Positions 1-9,644 of a stretch of DNA of 64,000 nucleotides are shown piece by piece. Below the pieces are notes generated by a model, which worked only from the letters and a program-made list of their open reading frames with translations, was not told the origin of the DNA and made no database searches. The DNA is from Rhodococcus qingshengii JCM 15477 (GTDB taxonomy: Bacteria; Actinomycetota; Actinomycetes; Mycobacteriales; Mycobacteriaceae), in the NCBI RefSeq assembly GCF_023221595.1, contig NZ_CP096563.1:1408501-1472500 (forward strand), given 5' to 3'. The translations under genes were made by a program, and so were the position numbers. Each line of letters opens with the position of its first letter. Position 1 is the stretch's first letter.

Positions 1-7
1 CGGAAAA

Positions 8-814
8 GTGGTGAGACAGATGAGCAGTCCGTTCGAGGTCATCGAGGTGGGTGGCATTCCGTTTGCCGCGACCAATCTCGAGAGAGCTACCGATTGGGTA
101 GTCAACGACAGACGAGAGGGAGCAGGAACCGGAGTCTCCGTGAGGTTGTCGAATTCCTACTGCGTGTCGGCGGCGCACAGTGATCGCGACTACTCCGCGG
201 TTTTGAAGGGTCCGGGTGTGAACTTCGCAGACGGAACCCCGGTCAGCTGGGTGATGCGCCTGATCGGCGGCACCGCCGATCACGTCGGTGTTCGACCAGT
301 CCGGGGTCCGTCGTTCTTCGAGGCCACCCTGGACAAGGGACGCCGCTACAGCCTTCGTCACCATTTTGTCGGCACGACAGAAGAGACGTTGAATCTCTTG
401 ACGGATCGAGTCGAGGAGTTGTACCCGGGAATCAAGGTGGCCGGCACATATGCCCCGCCGTTTGCCGCGTTCAGCAAGGAGTTCGTCGACGACATCATCA
501 CGAAGATCGATCCGACGTCACCGGACATCGTGTGGGTCGGTCTGGGTGCGCCGAAGCAGGACTTTGTCACGAAGGCGATAGCGGATCGAACCGACTACGT
601 GGCCGTCGGTGTCGGCGCGGCCTTCGACTTCTTGGCCGGAACTGTTTCGGAGGCACCATCTTTCGTCCAGAACTCGGGTTTCGAGTGGTTGTATCGACTT
701 GTATCCGAACCCAAACGTCTGTGGCGGCGCTACCTGTTCGGTAACTCGACATTCATACGGCTGGCATCACGTGACATACGAAAAGTCTTCGGCCGTTTGG
801 GGGGACGCGCATGA
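8..814 (+). CDS. WecG/TagA/CpsF family glycosyltransferase (GT26)
   Basis: Likely adds a sugar from a nucleotide donor to a lipid-linked intermediate early in polysaccharide assembly, at the cytoplasmic face of the membrane. The protein is about 268 residues, normal for the family. Visible family landmarks are NFADG near residue 73, the LGAPKQD block near residue 179 and the C-terminal GAAFDF...[15 protein letters not shown] signature. Starts at GTG 8, GTG 11 or ATG 20 are all possible because upstream sequence is cut by the window edge. Its stop overlaps an ATG (ATGA at 811) and it leads into gmd and fcl, so it belongs to the exopolysaccharide operon. The acceptor sugar cannot be read from sequence. 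Confidence 0.88.
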   Translation: MVRQMSSPFEVIEVGGIPFAATNLERATDWVVNDRREGAGTGVSVRLSNSYCVSAAHSDRDYSAVLKGPGVNFADGTPVSWVMRLIGGTADHVGVRPVRGPSFFEATLDKGRRYSLRHHFVGTTEETLNLLTDRVEELYPGIKVAGTYAPPFAAFSKEFVDDIITKIDPTSPDIVWVGLGAPKQDFVTKAIADRTDYVAVGVGAAFDFLAGTVSEAPSFVQNSGFEWLYRLVSEPKRLWRRYLFGNSTFIRLASRDIRKVFGRLGGRA

Positions 815-915
815 GCGAGATCAAGACTGCCGAGCGATTCGGAGGACTACGGACCACAACCGTGGTTTCGCAACTATCAGGCGGGCTGTCCCGCAACGGA
901 AGGAACGCAGGATGA
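811..915 (+). CDS. Possible 34-residue coupled small ORF between the glycosyltransferase and gmd
   Basis: A short frame begins in an ATGA overlap with the preceding stop and ends in a second ATGA overlap with the gmd start at 912, so it exactly bridges the gap. The predicted peptide starts [12 protein letters not shown] and has no recognisable domain, signal or membrane segment. It could be a coupling peptide that carries ribosomes into gmd, a remnant of a longer gene, or chance. A GGAAGGAACG stretch just before 912 could serve gmd independently, so translation of this frame is unproven. Confidence 0.3.
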   Translation: MSEIKTAERFGGLRTTTVVSQLSGGLSRNGRNAG

Positions 916-1943
916 AACGCGCACTGATTACCGGAATCACGGGGCAGGACGGCTCTTACCTTGCCGAGTTGCTGCTCTCCAAAGGCTACGAGGTTCACGG
1001 ACTGATCCGTCGATCCTCGACGTTCAACACTTCGAGGATCAACCACATCTACGTTGACCCGCACGATGCGGATGCTCGACTTTTTCTTCACTACGGTGAC
1101 CTCAGTGACGGAGCGCGCCTGGTGACACTACTCGCGCAGATCAAGCCGGACGAGGTGTACAACCTCGCTGCGCAGTCTCACGTCAGGGTCAGCTTCGACG
1201 AACCCGAACACACCGGGAACACCACTGGCGTCGGGTCGATCCGACTACTCGAAGCGGTTCGGATGGCCGGACTCGACTGCCGGTTCTACCAGGCGTCGAG
1301 TTCCGAGATGTTCGGTGCCACACCGCCACCGCAGAACGAGGAGACACCGTTCTACCCACGTTCGCCCTACGGTGCGGCGAAGGTGTACTCGTACTGGATC
1401 ACCAAGAACTATCGTGAGGCATACGGGATCTTCGCTGTGAACGGAATTCTGTTCAATCACGAATCCCCGAGGCGTGGTGAGACATTCGTGACGCGGAAGA
1501 TCACGCGCGCGGTCGCACGCATCCAGGCAGGTATCGAGGATCATCTGTACATGGGCAATCTCGATGCGATTCGCGACTGGGGATATGCGCCGGAGTACGT
1601 GGAGGGAATGTGGCGCATGCTGCAGGTCGACGAGCCTGAGGATTTTGTGCTCGCCACCGGTGGCAACTACTCGGTGCGCGACTTCCTGACCGTCGCGTTC
1701 GAACATGCAGGTCTGAACTGGGAAAACCACGTTCGATTCGACGAACGGTATCTTCGGCCGACCGAGGTGGACGCACTGATCGGGGATCCGAGTCATGCCG
1801 AGCGCAAACTCGGTTGGAAGGCCGGCGTGCACACACCCGAACTGGCCCGGATCATGGTCGAGGCAGACATCGAAGCGCTCGAACACGAAGGGCGACCGTG
1901 GATCGACACTCCGGCACTTCCCGACTGGTCGGCGACGCGATGA
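912..1943 (+). CDS. gmd: GDP-mannose 4,6-dehydratase
   Basis: Converts GDP-D-mannose to GDP-4-keto-6-deoxy-D-mannose, the first step toward GDP-L-fucose, in the cytoplasm. The protein has 343 residues, typical of bacterial GMD. The N-terminus carries the Rossmann GxxGxxG (TGITGQDG, residues 7-14), then the [11 protein letters not shown] loop, a SSSEMFG segment and the SDR catalytic YxxxK pair at about Y153/K157. ATG 912 was chosen because it directly precedes the Rossmann motif and follows AGGAACG. A longer upstream open frame in the same phase reads through the preceding gene and is not credible. The stop overlaps the fcl start (ATGA at 1940), so the two steps are translationally coupled. 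Confidence 0.96.
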   Translation: MKRALITGITGQDGSYLAELLLSKGYEVHGLIRRSSTFNTSRINHIYVDPHDADARLFLHYGDLSDGARLVTLLAQIKPDEVYNLAAQSHVRVSFDEPEHTGNTTGVGSIRLLEAVRMAGLDCRFYQASSSEMFGATPPPQNEETPFYPRSPYGAAKVYSYWITKNYREAYGIFAVNGILFNHESPRRGETFVTRKITRAVARIQAGIEDHLYMGNLDAIRDWGYAPEYVEGMWRMLQVDEPEDFVLATGGNYSVRDFLTVAFEHAGLNWENHVRFDERYLRPTEVDALIGDPSHAERKLGWKAGVHTPELARIMVEADIEALEHEGRPWIDTPALPDWSATR

Positions 1944-2908
1944 GTGATTCATTCGCAGCGCGACCACTCGATCGAGGCGCACCGTTCTACGTGGCCGGCC
2001 ACCGAGGTCTGGTCGGCTCTTCGGTGTGGCGACACCTGGAATCTGCGGGCTTCACCAGGTTGCTCGGAAAGACGTCGGCCGAACTCGATCTACGTGACCG
2101 GGAAGCTGCTTTCGATTTCTTCGCCCGCGAAAAGCCGACCAACGTGATCCTCGCAGCAGCAAAAGTTGGGGGGATTGCGGCGAACAGCACTTTCCTCGTC
2201 GACTTCCTGTCGGAGAATCTGCGCATCCAGGTGAACGTGCTCGACGCTGCCCTCGCACACGGCGTCGAGCGTCTCCTGTTCCTCGGATCATCTTGCATCT
2301 ACCCGAAATTGGCACCGCAACCGATCAAGGAGGAATACCTGCTCACCGGGCATCTCGAGCCGACCAACGACGCCTATGCAATAGCAAAGATCGCGGGAAT
2401 ACTCCATGTTCAAGCTGCCAGGCGGCAGCATGGTCGCCCCTGGATCTCAGCTATGCCCACCAACCTGTACGGCCCGGGAGACAATTTCTCGCCGCACGGA
2501 TCGCACGTACTTCCCGCCCTCGTTCGGCGTTACGACGAGGCGCAGTCGTCGGCAGTCCAGTCGGTTGTCAACTGGGGGAGTGGCAATCCGCGACGTGAAT
2601 TCCTGCATGTCGACGACTTGGCGTCGGCGTGTCTGCATCTGCTCGACAACTACGACGGTGCATCGCATGTCAACGTCGGAACCGGCGAGGACCACACAAT
2701 TCGTGAGATCGCTTCGATAGTCGCCACGGAGGTCGGATACACCGGAGAGACGCGGTGGGACACCTCGAAGCCGGACGGAACGATGCAGAAACTGCTGGAC
2801 GTGAGCATGATTCGGAAACTCGGATGGCGGCCGACAATCGGATTGCGCGAAGGAATCGCGTCGACGATCTCGTGGTACCGCGACAACATCGGTGCCGTAC
2901 GTACCTGA
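1940..2908 (+). CDS. fcl: GDP-L-fucose synthase
   Basis: Epimerase-reductase that turns GDP-4-keto-6-deoxymannose into GDP-L-fucose with NADPH. The protein has 322 residues. It shows the Rossmann GHRGLVG motif at residues 20-26, the SSCIYPK segment, and the SDR YxxxK as YAIAK (Y146/K150). The [13 protein letters not shown] block is also characteristic of this family. The start at 1940 overlaps the gmd stop by four bases. Its presence directly after gmd indicates that the surface polysaccharide contains L-fucose or a fucose-derived sugar. Confidence 0.96.
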   Translation: MSDSFAARPLDRGAPFYVAGHRGLVGSSVWRHLESAGFTRLLGKTSAELDLRDREAAFDFFAREKPTNVILAAAKVGGIAANSTFLVDFLSENLRIQVNVLDAALAHGVERLLFLGSSCIYPKLAPQPIKEEYLLTGHLEPTNDAYAIAKIAGILHVQAARRQHGRPWISAMPTNLYGPGDNFSPHGSHVLPALVRRYDEAQSSAVQSVVNWGSGNPRREFLHVDDLASACLHLLDNYDGASHVNVGTGEDHTIREIASIVATEVGYTGETRWDTSKPDGTMQKLLDVSMIRKLGWRPTIGLREGIASTISWYRDNIGAVRT

Positions 2909-2963
2909 ATCACTTTTCCCATCAACACACTTCGCACACTCTCGAGAAAGCAGATCGAGCAAC

Positions 2964-4289
2964 ATGAGCACTCGCATAGCAGTATTCGGCACGGGATACC
3001 TGGGCGCGACACACGCGGCCTGTATGGCCGAACTCGGTCACGAGGTCCTCGGAGTGGATGTCGATGCGGCAAAGCTGGAGAAACTGGCAGCAGGTGAAGT
3101 TCCGTTCTACGAGCCAGGGTTGGGCGAGGTCCTACGAAACAACATCGATCGAGGGCGACTGAAGTTCACGTCGTCGTACGAGGAAGCCGCAGAATTTGCG
3201 GACGTGTTCTTCCTCGGGGTCGGGACGCCGCAGAAGAAGGGTGAGTTCGCCGCGGACATGGTCTACGTGGATGCCGTGATCGAGACTTTGGCGCCGCTGC
3301 TCACCAAGCCCGCGGTCATCTTCGGCAAGTCCACGGTACCGGTGGGAACCGCGGAACGGCTCGGTAAGCGCGCGCGGGAACTGGCACCGATCGGTGACAG
3401 CGTCGAAGTCGCGTGGAATCCCGAGTTTCTGCGTGAAGGATTTGCCGTCCAGGACACGTTGCACCCGGACCGACTTGTGCTCGGAGTCGATCGAAATGTC
3501 CGCGGTCGAGCGGAATCTGTTGCGCGCGAAGTTTATGCAGAGCTCATCGATGCGGAGATTCCGTTTCTCGTCACGGACCTTGCGACGGCGGAGTTGGTGA
3601 AAGCGTCAGCGAACGCTTTCCTGGCCACCAAGATCTCGTTCATCAACGCCATCTCCGAAGTGTGCGAGGCCGCTGGCGCCGACGTCACAGTGCTTGCCGA
3701 CGCGATCGGGCACGACGTTCGGATCGGACGTCGATTCCTCAACGCGGGAATTGGTTTCGGCGGAGGGTGTTTGCCGAAGGACATCCGCGCCTTCATGGCT
3801 CGCGCCGGTGAACTCGGTGCCGATCAAGCACTGACGTTCCTGCGCGAAGTCGACAACATCAATATGCGCAGACGTACACGCATGGTCGAACTGGCGCGGG
3901 AGGCATGCGGATCGCTTCTCGGTGCGAGAGTCGCAGTTCTGGGTGCCGCGTTCAAACCGGACTCGGACGACGTTCGTGATTCGCCGGCGCTCAACGTCGC
4001 GGGTCAGATTCAGCTCCAAGGTGCTGCAGTGAACGTGTACGACCCAAAGGCCATGGACAATTCGCGCGCGCTGTTCCCGACGCTGACCTACTCGGCAAAT
4101 GCATTGGAGGCCTGCGAAGGTGCCGATGTCGTCCTGGTATTGACCGAGTGGCTCGAATTCTTGAAGTTGCAGCCGTCCGATCTCGATTCGGTGGTTCGCA
4201 ACAAAGTGATCGTCGACGGGCGCAATTGCCTTTCCCCCGACGACTGGCGAGGCGCAGGTTGGAACTACCGCGGACTGGGACGCCCGTGA
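2964..4289 (+). CDS. ugd: UDP-glucose 6-dehydrogenase, copy 1
   Basis: Oxidises UDP-glucose to UDP-glucuronate using two NAD+. The protein has 441 residues with the N-terminal nucleotide-binding motif FGTGYLG (8-14), the central helix with the GKSTVPVGT segment, and the catalytic cysteine in GFGGGCLPKD (about C269). The C-terminal UDP-binding domain includes LGAAFKPDSDDVRDSP. ATG 2964 was preferred to an upstream in-frame start because it directly precedes the Rossmann motif. A near-identical paralogue lies at 6449-7768. Supplies glucuronic acid for the polysaccharide encoded around it. Confidence 0.95.
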   Translation: MSTRIAVFGTGYLGATHAACMAELGHEVLGVDVDAAKLEKLAAGEVPFYEPGLGEVLRNNIDRGRLKFTSSYEEAAEFADVFFLGVGTPQKKGEFAADMVYVDAVIETLAPLLTKPAVIFGKSTVPVGTAERLGKRARELAPIGDSVEVAWNPEFLREGFAVQDTLHPDRLVLGVDRNVRGRAESVAREVYAELIDAEIPFLVTDLATAELVKASANAFLATKISFINAISEVCEAAGADVTVLADAIGHDVRIGRRFLNAGIGFGGGCLPKDIRAFMARAGELGADQALTFLREVDNINMRRRTRMVELAREACGSLLGARVAVLGAAFKPDSDDVRDSPALNVAGQIQLQGAAVNVYDPKAMDNSRALFPTLTYSANALEACEGADVVLVLTEWLEFLKLQPSDLDSVVRNKVIVDGRNCLSPDDWRGAGWNYRGLGRP

Positions 4290-4419
4290 GCACAGGACGT
4301 CTCGTCCGTCGCAGCTGATCTATATCGAAATTGATAAAGCCCGGTTCGCCCTCGCGGTCCGACCGGCAAAGACCGCTCAGACCCGCAGTGGACATGCGTG
4401 AGCCGAAGGAGACATCAAG

Positions 4420-5844
4420 ATGGAAATTGTCGACTACCTGAAGATATTGCAAGCCAGATGGCGAATCGTCGCTGCTGTAACCGTGCTCGGAATCCTCGGA
4501 GCCCTTGGCGCTTCTCTTCTTTCGACGCCCGTTTACCAGGCCTCGACGAGGCTGTTCGTTTCGACGTCGGCGGGTACCTCGGTCAACGAGGCACTGCAGG
4601 GCAGTCAACTTTCACAGCAGCGAGTTCTGTCCTATACAAAACTCCTGACCGGCCGAACACTCGCACAGCGGACGATCGACGAACTGGGACCGAGGGTGGT
4701 CGGCGGGATGTCGGCTGACGAGTTGGCCTCCAAGGTCACTGCGACGTCGGCGCCCGACACTGTGTTGATCGACCTCGCAGTCAAGGACGCGTCACCGGAA
4801 CTCGCACGCGAGATCGCGAACACTCTCTCATCCGAATTCGTGGCATTGGCAAAGGAACTGGAGACACCCGAGAACGGCGGAACACCGCCTGCACGTGTGG
4901 TCGTCGAACAGCAGGCTCAACAGCCGACTGTTCCGGTGTCACCCAAGACTTCGCGCAACCTCGCGCTCGGCGCAGTGGCGGGACTGGTTGTGGGGATCGC
5001 GCTTGCGTTGATTCGTGATCGACTCGACAACACGGTGAAAGATCGTCGAACTGTAGAAGAGATCGCGGGTTCGGCGATGGTGGGCACGATCCCGTTCGAC
5101 AAGGACGTCGAAGTCAATCACGCGATCGCTTTCAGTGACGGAAGTTCCGTGAGTGCCGAAGCCTTCCGTGAGTTGCGCACCAACCTTCAGTTCCTCGAGG
5201 TGGACCATCCACCGCGTGTCATCGTCGTCACGAGTTCGCTTCCCTCCGAAGGTAAGACGACCACGGCCGTGAACATCGCTCTCGTCTTGGCGGAGGCCGG
5301 CAAATCAGTGTGCCTGATGGAAGGCGACCTCCGGAAGCCGCGAGTATCGAAGTATTTGGGATTGCTCGGAAGTGTCGGCGTCAGTTCGGTGCTCTCCGGT
5401 CAAGCGACGCTGGACGATGTGCTTCAGCCGACCGAGTTCGACGGGCTGACAGTGCTCGCCTCCGGACCGATCCCGCCGAACCCGAGCGAACTACTCGGCA
5501 CGGACACGGCCAAACATGTTCTCGAGGAACTGCGGGCGCGATACGACTACGTCATCATCGACGCCTCGCCGTTGCTACCCGTCACGGATGCCGCGGTCCT
5601 GGCCGCGATGTCGGACGGTGCCCTGGTGATCGCCCGACACGGCTCCACGAAGTGCGATCAACTGGCGCGCGCGGTCGGAAACCTACAGAGTGTGGGTGCG
5701 CACGTCCTGGGCACTGTCATCACGATGACGCCGTCTCGCGGACGCAATGCGTACGAGTACAGCTACTACTATGAGTCGGACAAGTCGCTACCGCAGTTGA
5801 CCGCGGTGCCCGCGCTCAACGCTCACCGAAGCGAAGTCGGCTGA
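4420..5844 (+). CDS. Polysaccharide co-polymerase fused to bacterial tyrosine kinase (Wzz/BY-kinase)
   Basis: Controls chain length and export of the polysaccharide and autophosphorylates on tyrosine at the inner membrane. The 474 residues begin with a Wzz domain between two membrane helices (about 15-35 and 182-202). The cytoplasmic kinase follows, with Walker A SLPSEGKTT (K279), the A' motif CLMEGDLRKP and Walker B VIIDASP (D381). A C-terminal tyrosine cluster, YEYSYYY (about 445-451), is the expected autophosphorylation tail. A good GAAGGAG site precedes ATG 4420. The convergent gene at 5816-6340 encodes the matching phosphatase, a normal pairing. Fusion of Wzz and kinase domains in one chain is common in Gram-negative and actinobacterial systems. 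Confidence 0.92.
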   Translation: MEIVDYLKILQARWRIVAAVTVLGILGALGASLLSTPVYQASTRLFVSTSAGTSVNEALQGSQLSQQRVLSYTKLLTGRTLAQRTIDELGPRVVGGMSADELASKVTATSAPDTVLIDLAVKDASPELAREIANTLSSEFVALAKELETPENGGTPPARVVVEQQAQQPTVPVSPKTSRNLALGAVAGLVVGIALALIRDRLDNTVKDRRTVEEIAGSAMVGTIPFDKDVEVNHAIAFSDGSSVSAEAFRELRTNLQFLEVDHPPRVIVVTSSLPSEGKTTTAVNIALVLAEAGKSVCLMEGDLRKPRVSKYLGLLGSVGVSSVLSGQATLDDVLQPTEFDGLTVLASGPIPPNPSELLGTDTAKHVLEELRARYDYVIIDASPLLPVTDAAVLAAMSDGALVIARHGSTKCDQLARAVGNLQSVGAHVLGTVITMTPSRGRNAYEYSYYYESDKSLPQLTAVPALNAHRSEVG

Positions 5845-6340
5845 GCAGCGGGCCGAGGAGATCGGCGATCTCAAGTCCGATCTCGTGAAACACGTTCTCT
5901 TCCTTACCCATCGGATCCATGACGTCCTCGGGTTCGGTGGCACGAAATCGGGGTCTGGCGGCGGCGAGGTCCTCGACAGTTCCTGCATCTGCGAGCGAGC
6001 CCAACCGTGCGGCTTCTCGAAGTGTGAACGTGCGCTTGAGCCGCGCCGGAGCCATCGCCAGGACCTTGTCTCGCTGACTTTCGGTCATCGTGAGAATGAG
6101 GTCGGCGTCCGAGGCCAGCGCTGTTGTCATGCGTCGGGCTTGAAACTCCGTGGGGTCGCCGCCGAGCCCCGCGAGAACCCTCGCAGCAGTTGGCTCGATC
6201 GGGTGTCCGACCATCGCCCGGGTTCCGGCACTCGACGCGGTGAATCCGGTGACCCCGGCTTCGGCGGCATAAGCACGTGCAAGGCGTTCGCCCGTGGGTG
6301 ATCGGCAGATGTTTCCCGTACAAACGAAGAGAACGTGCAT
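5816..6340 (-). CDS. Low-molecular-weight protein tyrosine phosphatase (Wzb-like)
   Basis: Probably dephosphorylates the neighbouring tyrosine kinase and so cycles the polysaccharide export machine. The protein has 174 residues. The active-site loop CTGNICRS lies at residues 7-14 (C7-x5-R13) and the general-acid DP loop is present near the C-terminus (VMDPMG). The start at 6340 places the catalytic loop at the extreme N-terminus as in all family members. A much longer open frame runs upstream through the antisense of ugd copy 2 and was rejected. It converges with the kinase gene, overlapping its 3' end by 29 bases, and diverges from ugd copy 2. Confidence 0.93.
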   Translation of the reverse strand: MHVLFVCTGNICRSPTGERLARAYAAEAGVTGFTASSAGTRAMVGHPIEPTAARVLAGLGGDPTEFQARRMTTALASDADLILTMTESQRDKVLAMAPARLKRTFTLREAARLGSLADAGTVEDLAAARPRFRATEPEDVMDPMGKEENVFHEIGLEIADLLGPLLSRLRFGER

Positions 6341-6448
6341 GGCAGAAGCATAGGTTGCACACGCGACGCACTCGTCGTACGCCCGATGTTGGTTTCGCGC
6401 CCACCTGGCGTACGCGTTTCGGAAAGTTCGGACGCATACCAACAACAC

Positions 6449-7768
6449 ATGAAGATGACCGTGTTCGGAACGGGATACCTGGGGGCGACCCACGCAGTGT
6501 GTATGGCCGAACTTGGCCACGACGTGCTGGGAGTCGACATCGACCAGTCCAAGGTCGACAAGTTGTCTCGTGGGGAGGTCCCGTTCTTCGAGCCGGGTCT
6601 GACCGACATGCTGGAGAAGAATCTGGCGTCGGGTCGGCTGCAGTTCACGACTTCCTACTCCGATGCCGCGGATTTTGCGGACATCCATTTCGTCGGTGTG
6701 GGGACGCCCCAGAAGAAGGGGGAGTACGCCGCAGATCTGAGTCATGTTCATTCGGTGATCGACATGTTGGCGCCGTTGTTGCGAAAGCCTTCGCTGATAG
6801 TCGGGAAGTCGACGGTGCCGGTAGGCACGGCAGCGGCTCTCGGCGAGCGACTCCGAGCGACTGCGCCGGCGGGTGGCTCGGTAGAGGTGGCCTGGAATCC
6901 GGAGTTCCTGCGTGAAGGACACGCGATCGCGGACACCTTGAGCCCTGACCGGTTGGTTCTGGGGATCGATCGTGACCGGCCGGGAAACGCCGAAGGCGTT
7001 CTTCGCGAGGTGTATGCCGAGATACTGGACGCGGGGGTGCCCTTCCTCGTGACCGATCTGGCGACGTCCGAGTTGGTCAAAGGATCTGCGAATGCGTTTC
7101 TCGCGACCAAGGTGTCCTTCATCAATGCGATTGCGGAGGTGTGCGAGGCGACCGGGGCCGACGTCACGATGTTGGCCGACGCTCTCGGGTACGACGCTCG
7201 GATCGGTAGACGGTTCCTCAATGCGGGCTTGGGGTTCGGCGGTGGTTGCCTGCCGAAGGACATTCGGGCGTTCATGGCACGCGCCGGGGAGTTGGGTGTC
7301 GACCAGGCGCTGTACTTCCTCCGCGAGGTCGACAGCATCAACATGCGACGACGGACAAAAGCTGTGGAACTGGTGACGGCAGCCTGCGATGGCAGTTTGC
7401 TGGGAGCTAACGTGTCGGTGCTGGGAGCTGCGTTCAAGCCCGAATCCGACGATGTGCGCGATTCGCCTGCGCTCAACGTTGCAGGAATGATGCAGTTGCA
7501 CGGGGCGGCGGTCACCGTTTTCGATCCGAAGGCAATGGATAATTCTCGCCGACTGTTTCCCACCCTTCACTACGCAACCTCCACGTCAGAAGCTTGCAGG
7601 AATGCTGATGTGGTCTTGATCGCCACTGAATGGGACGAGTTCGCCTCACTCGTGCCCGCCGATTTGGAACCACTCGTTCGGCGGCGGGTGATCGTTGACG
7701 CCAGAAATTGCCTCGATCCGGACCTGTGGCGCTCCGCCGGTTGGAACTATCGCGGATTGGGGCGGTAG
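6449..7768 (+). CDS. ugd: UDP-glucose 6-dehydrogenase, copy 2
   Basis: Second UDP-glucose dehydrogenase of 439 residues, collinear with copy 1 over its whole length, including FGTGYLG, GKSTVPVGT, GFGGGCLPKD (C267) and LGAAFKPESDDVRDSP. ATG 6449 or 6455 are alternative starts. The first gives MKMTVFGTG. All catalytic residues are intact, so it is not a decayed duplicate. The pair flanks the kinase/phosphatase module, which suggests a local duplication kept for dosage or separate control. BY-kinases are known to phosphorylate UDP-glucose dehydrogenases in other bacteria, which makes the placement plausible functionally. Confidence 0.94.
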   Translation: MKMTVFGTGYLGATHAVCMAELGHDVLGVDIDQSKVDKLSRGEVPFFEPGLTDMLEKNLASGRLQFTTSYSDAADFADIHFVGVGTPQKKGEYAADLSHVHSVIDMLAPLLRKPSLIVGKSTVPVGTAAALGERLRATAPAGGSVEVAWNPEFLREGHAIADTLSPDRLVLGIDRDRPGNAEGVLREVYAEILDAGVPFLVTDLATSELVKGSANAFLATKVSFINAIAEVCEATGADVTMLADALGYDARIGRRFLNAGLGFGGGCLPKDIRAFMARAGELGVDQALYFLREVDSINMRRRTKAVELVTAACDGSLLGANVSVLGAAFKPESDDVRDSPALNVAGMMQLHGAAVTVFDPKAMDNSRRLFPTLHYATSTSEACRNADVVLIATEWDEFASLVPADLEPLVRRRVIVDARNCLDPDLWRSAGWNYRGLGR

Positions 7769-7917
7769 GTCGAACGTCCAGGTAGCGAAAAAATAGCTGC
7801 GAGAAGGCCTTAGGTGAGATGCGCGAACCTCGCAGACCATGCCCAGTGGGTAGACTTCCGGCCGGGGAATGACGGGGTCTGGTGACGGAACCCGTCGACG
7901 GTCGACGAAGGTGGATC

Positions 7918-9594
7918 ATGAACTTGGTTTTGGGTGTGACGGTGGGAGCCAGCGCTGTGCGTTTGGCGCGCCCGGGGACGCCCGACCACAGTGGTCCGGT
8001 GTTCCGATCCAGAGCGGTCGATCGAGGCCGCGAGATTCCCGAGGAAGTCGCAGCGGAGGCAACCGGCGTGGCCTTGACCGAGAATGCCGACCTCGGCAGC
8101 AATACGGTCGTCGCCTACCGGGATCAAGCGCAGGCCGGAGCACTCCAAACAGCGTTCGAACAGAAAGGCATCGACAACTTCGAGCTGGTTCCCGAAGTAG
8201 TCGCGACGCTTCGAATGCTCGAGGAGTCCGGTGCGTTGACCGACCAGAGCACACTCGTCGTCGTCGACATCGGTAGTTCTGGATCGACGATCAGCATTGT
8301 GGACAGGCAGATGCGGTCTACCGTCGTCACCGCCCGGTCGACGCGGGTCAGTGGAGATCACTTCGACGAGCTCGTCTACTCGGATCAGACCGTGCGTCGC
8401 CGTATAGCTACGCCGGCCGACCCGGGCGGCGATGCCGAACTGCAGGCGCGATGCCGACTCGCGAAGGAACAGCTGTCCTCACGAAGTGCGGTGTGCCTGC
8501 CCGGCCCCGGCGGGCTTCTCCTGCTGTCGCGGGAAGTTTTCGATTCGTTGGTCGTCACGTCGGTGGAGGCCTTCGCACGCGAGATACGAGAGGTCATCGC
8601 AACGTCCGGCCGTAACCCCGACGCGATTCTCCTGATCGGTGGCGGTGCACGCATTCCGATCGTGCGGGCGACCCTCGCCGCGTGGCTGGAGTGCCCCCTC
8701 ATCGCGCCCGAGCAGCCGGAACTCGTGACTGCTCAAGGCGCTGCGCTGATCGCGGAGTCGTCGATGACGCCATCGGCGCGCGCGGTATCTGCCCCGGTTC
8801 AGGTTCCGGCTGTAGCGCCGATCTTTGCGCCGTATCCGATCCACACCCCGGCGGAGGTACCCGTTCCGGTTCAGGCGTTCAGCCACGGAGGGGTCGCAAC
8901 GCTCGCGGAATCGGAGCGGCCGAATGCGTTGTCCGAAGTCACTTCCGGCACGAAGTCCGTTCCGCAAGAACAGGTGCCGAGCCCTTACGCGGCGGAACTG
9001 CCTCAGCCGCGACCGAACCGGCACGAGCAACGATTCGATCCGGCCGCAGATCTCGTGGTCGCCGACAGCGACCAGGCCACGGACGGATTCAGCACAGAAC
9101 GTGACGCAGACACCGAGGCCGTGATGGTTGACGCCCAGGCGTACTCGGCGATGTACGAAGCCGAGGGACCCGGGGCAGGAACCGCACACCCGTCCTGGCT
9201 CGCCGGGACACAACCCGTTGAATCGACATCCAAAGAGCCGAGAAACCCGCTACGGTTCGCGGGCCTCGGCGCCGGTGTGATCGCGGCGATCGTGATCGTG
9301 GGGCTGGGATTGGGCTACGGAGGAAAGGTCTTCGATTCCGAGGATGCCGGACCCGTGGCAACCGAGGTGACTACGCCGCCGCCGACGACCACGACTACCC
9401 CGCCGCCCACGACCACAACGACCCCGCCCCCGACGACGACGGAGGAAGTCCCTCCGGTCGTCGAGGCTCCGCCAGTCGTGCAGGACACTTACGTGCCGCC
9501 CGCGCCCGCGCCCGCGCCGCCACCGCCGGCGATCTACATCCCGGGGCTTCCGCCGATTCTGTTGCCGGTTCTCCCACCGATTCCCGGACTCTGA
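7918..9594 (+). CDS. Hsp70-like actin-fold protein with membrane anchor and Pro/Thr-rich tail (paralogue C)
   Basis: The 558-residue protein starts with a compact Hsp70/actin-type nucleotide-binding fold. VVVDIGSSGST near residue 117 is a phosphate-loop-like motif and LLIGGGARIPIVR near residue 240 is the adenosine-loop motif. An unstructured acidic segment follows, then one membrane helix (about 447-469), then an outward tail of TTPPPTTTT repeats ending in a hydrophobic PGLPPILLP stretch. The canonical DnaK substrate-binding domain is absent. A GTG 36 bases upstream is in frame, but ATG 7918 follows GAAGG and gives the expected first strand MNLVLGVTVG. Two paralogues lie at 37449-38706 and 41268-42989. 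The role is unknown. Confidence 0.75.
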   Translation: MNLVLGVTVGASAVRLARPGTPDHSGPVFRSRAVDRGREIPEEVAAEATGVALTENADLGSNTVVAYRDQAQAGALQTAFEQKGIDNFELVPEVVATLRMLEESGALTDQSTLVVVDIGSSGSTISIVDRQMRSTVVTARSTRVSGDHFDELVYSDQTVRRRIATPADPGGDAELQARCRLAKEQLSSRSAVCLPGPGGLLLLSREVFDSLVVTSVEAFAREIREVIATSGRNPDAILLIGGGARIPIVRATLAAWLECPLIAPEQPELVTAQGAALIAESSMTPSARAVSAPVQVPAVAPIFAPYPIHTPAEVPVPVQAFSHGGVATLAESERPNALSEVTSGTKSVPQEQVPSPYAAELPQPRPNRHEQRFDPAADLVVADSDQATDGFSTERDADTEAVMVDAQAYSAMYEAEGPGAGTAHPSWLAGTQPVESTSKEPRNPLRFAGLGAGVIAAIVIVGLGLGYGGKVFDSEDAGPVATEVTTPPPTTTTTPPPTTTTTPPPTTTEEVPPVVEAPPVVQDTYVPPAPAPAPPPPAIYIPGLPPILLPVLPPIPGL

Positions 9595-9644
9595 GCAGTT
9601 GATTCCTGGACCCTGAGTCGCCGATTCGTGGACTCTGGGGCCGG
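9579..9644 (+). repeat. Three tandem 22-base direct repeats across a stop codon
   Basis: Units start at 9579, 9601 and 9623. Each begins GATTC and contains GGA(C/T)(C/T)CTG at the same offset. The stop codon of the Hsp70-like gene lies inside unit 1, so units 2 and 3 look like copies of the 3' end of the coding sequence. It may be a slippage expansion. Confidence 0.6.
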
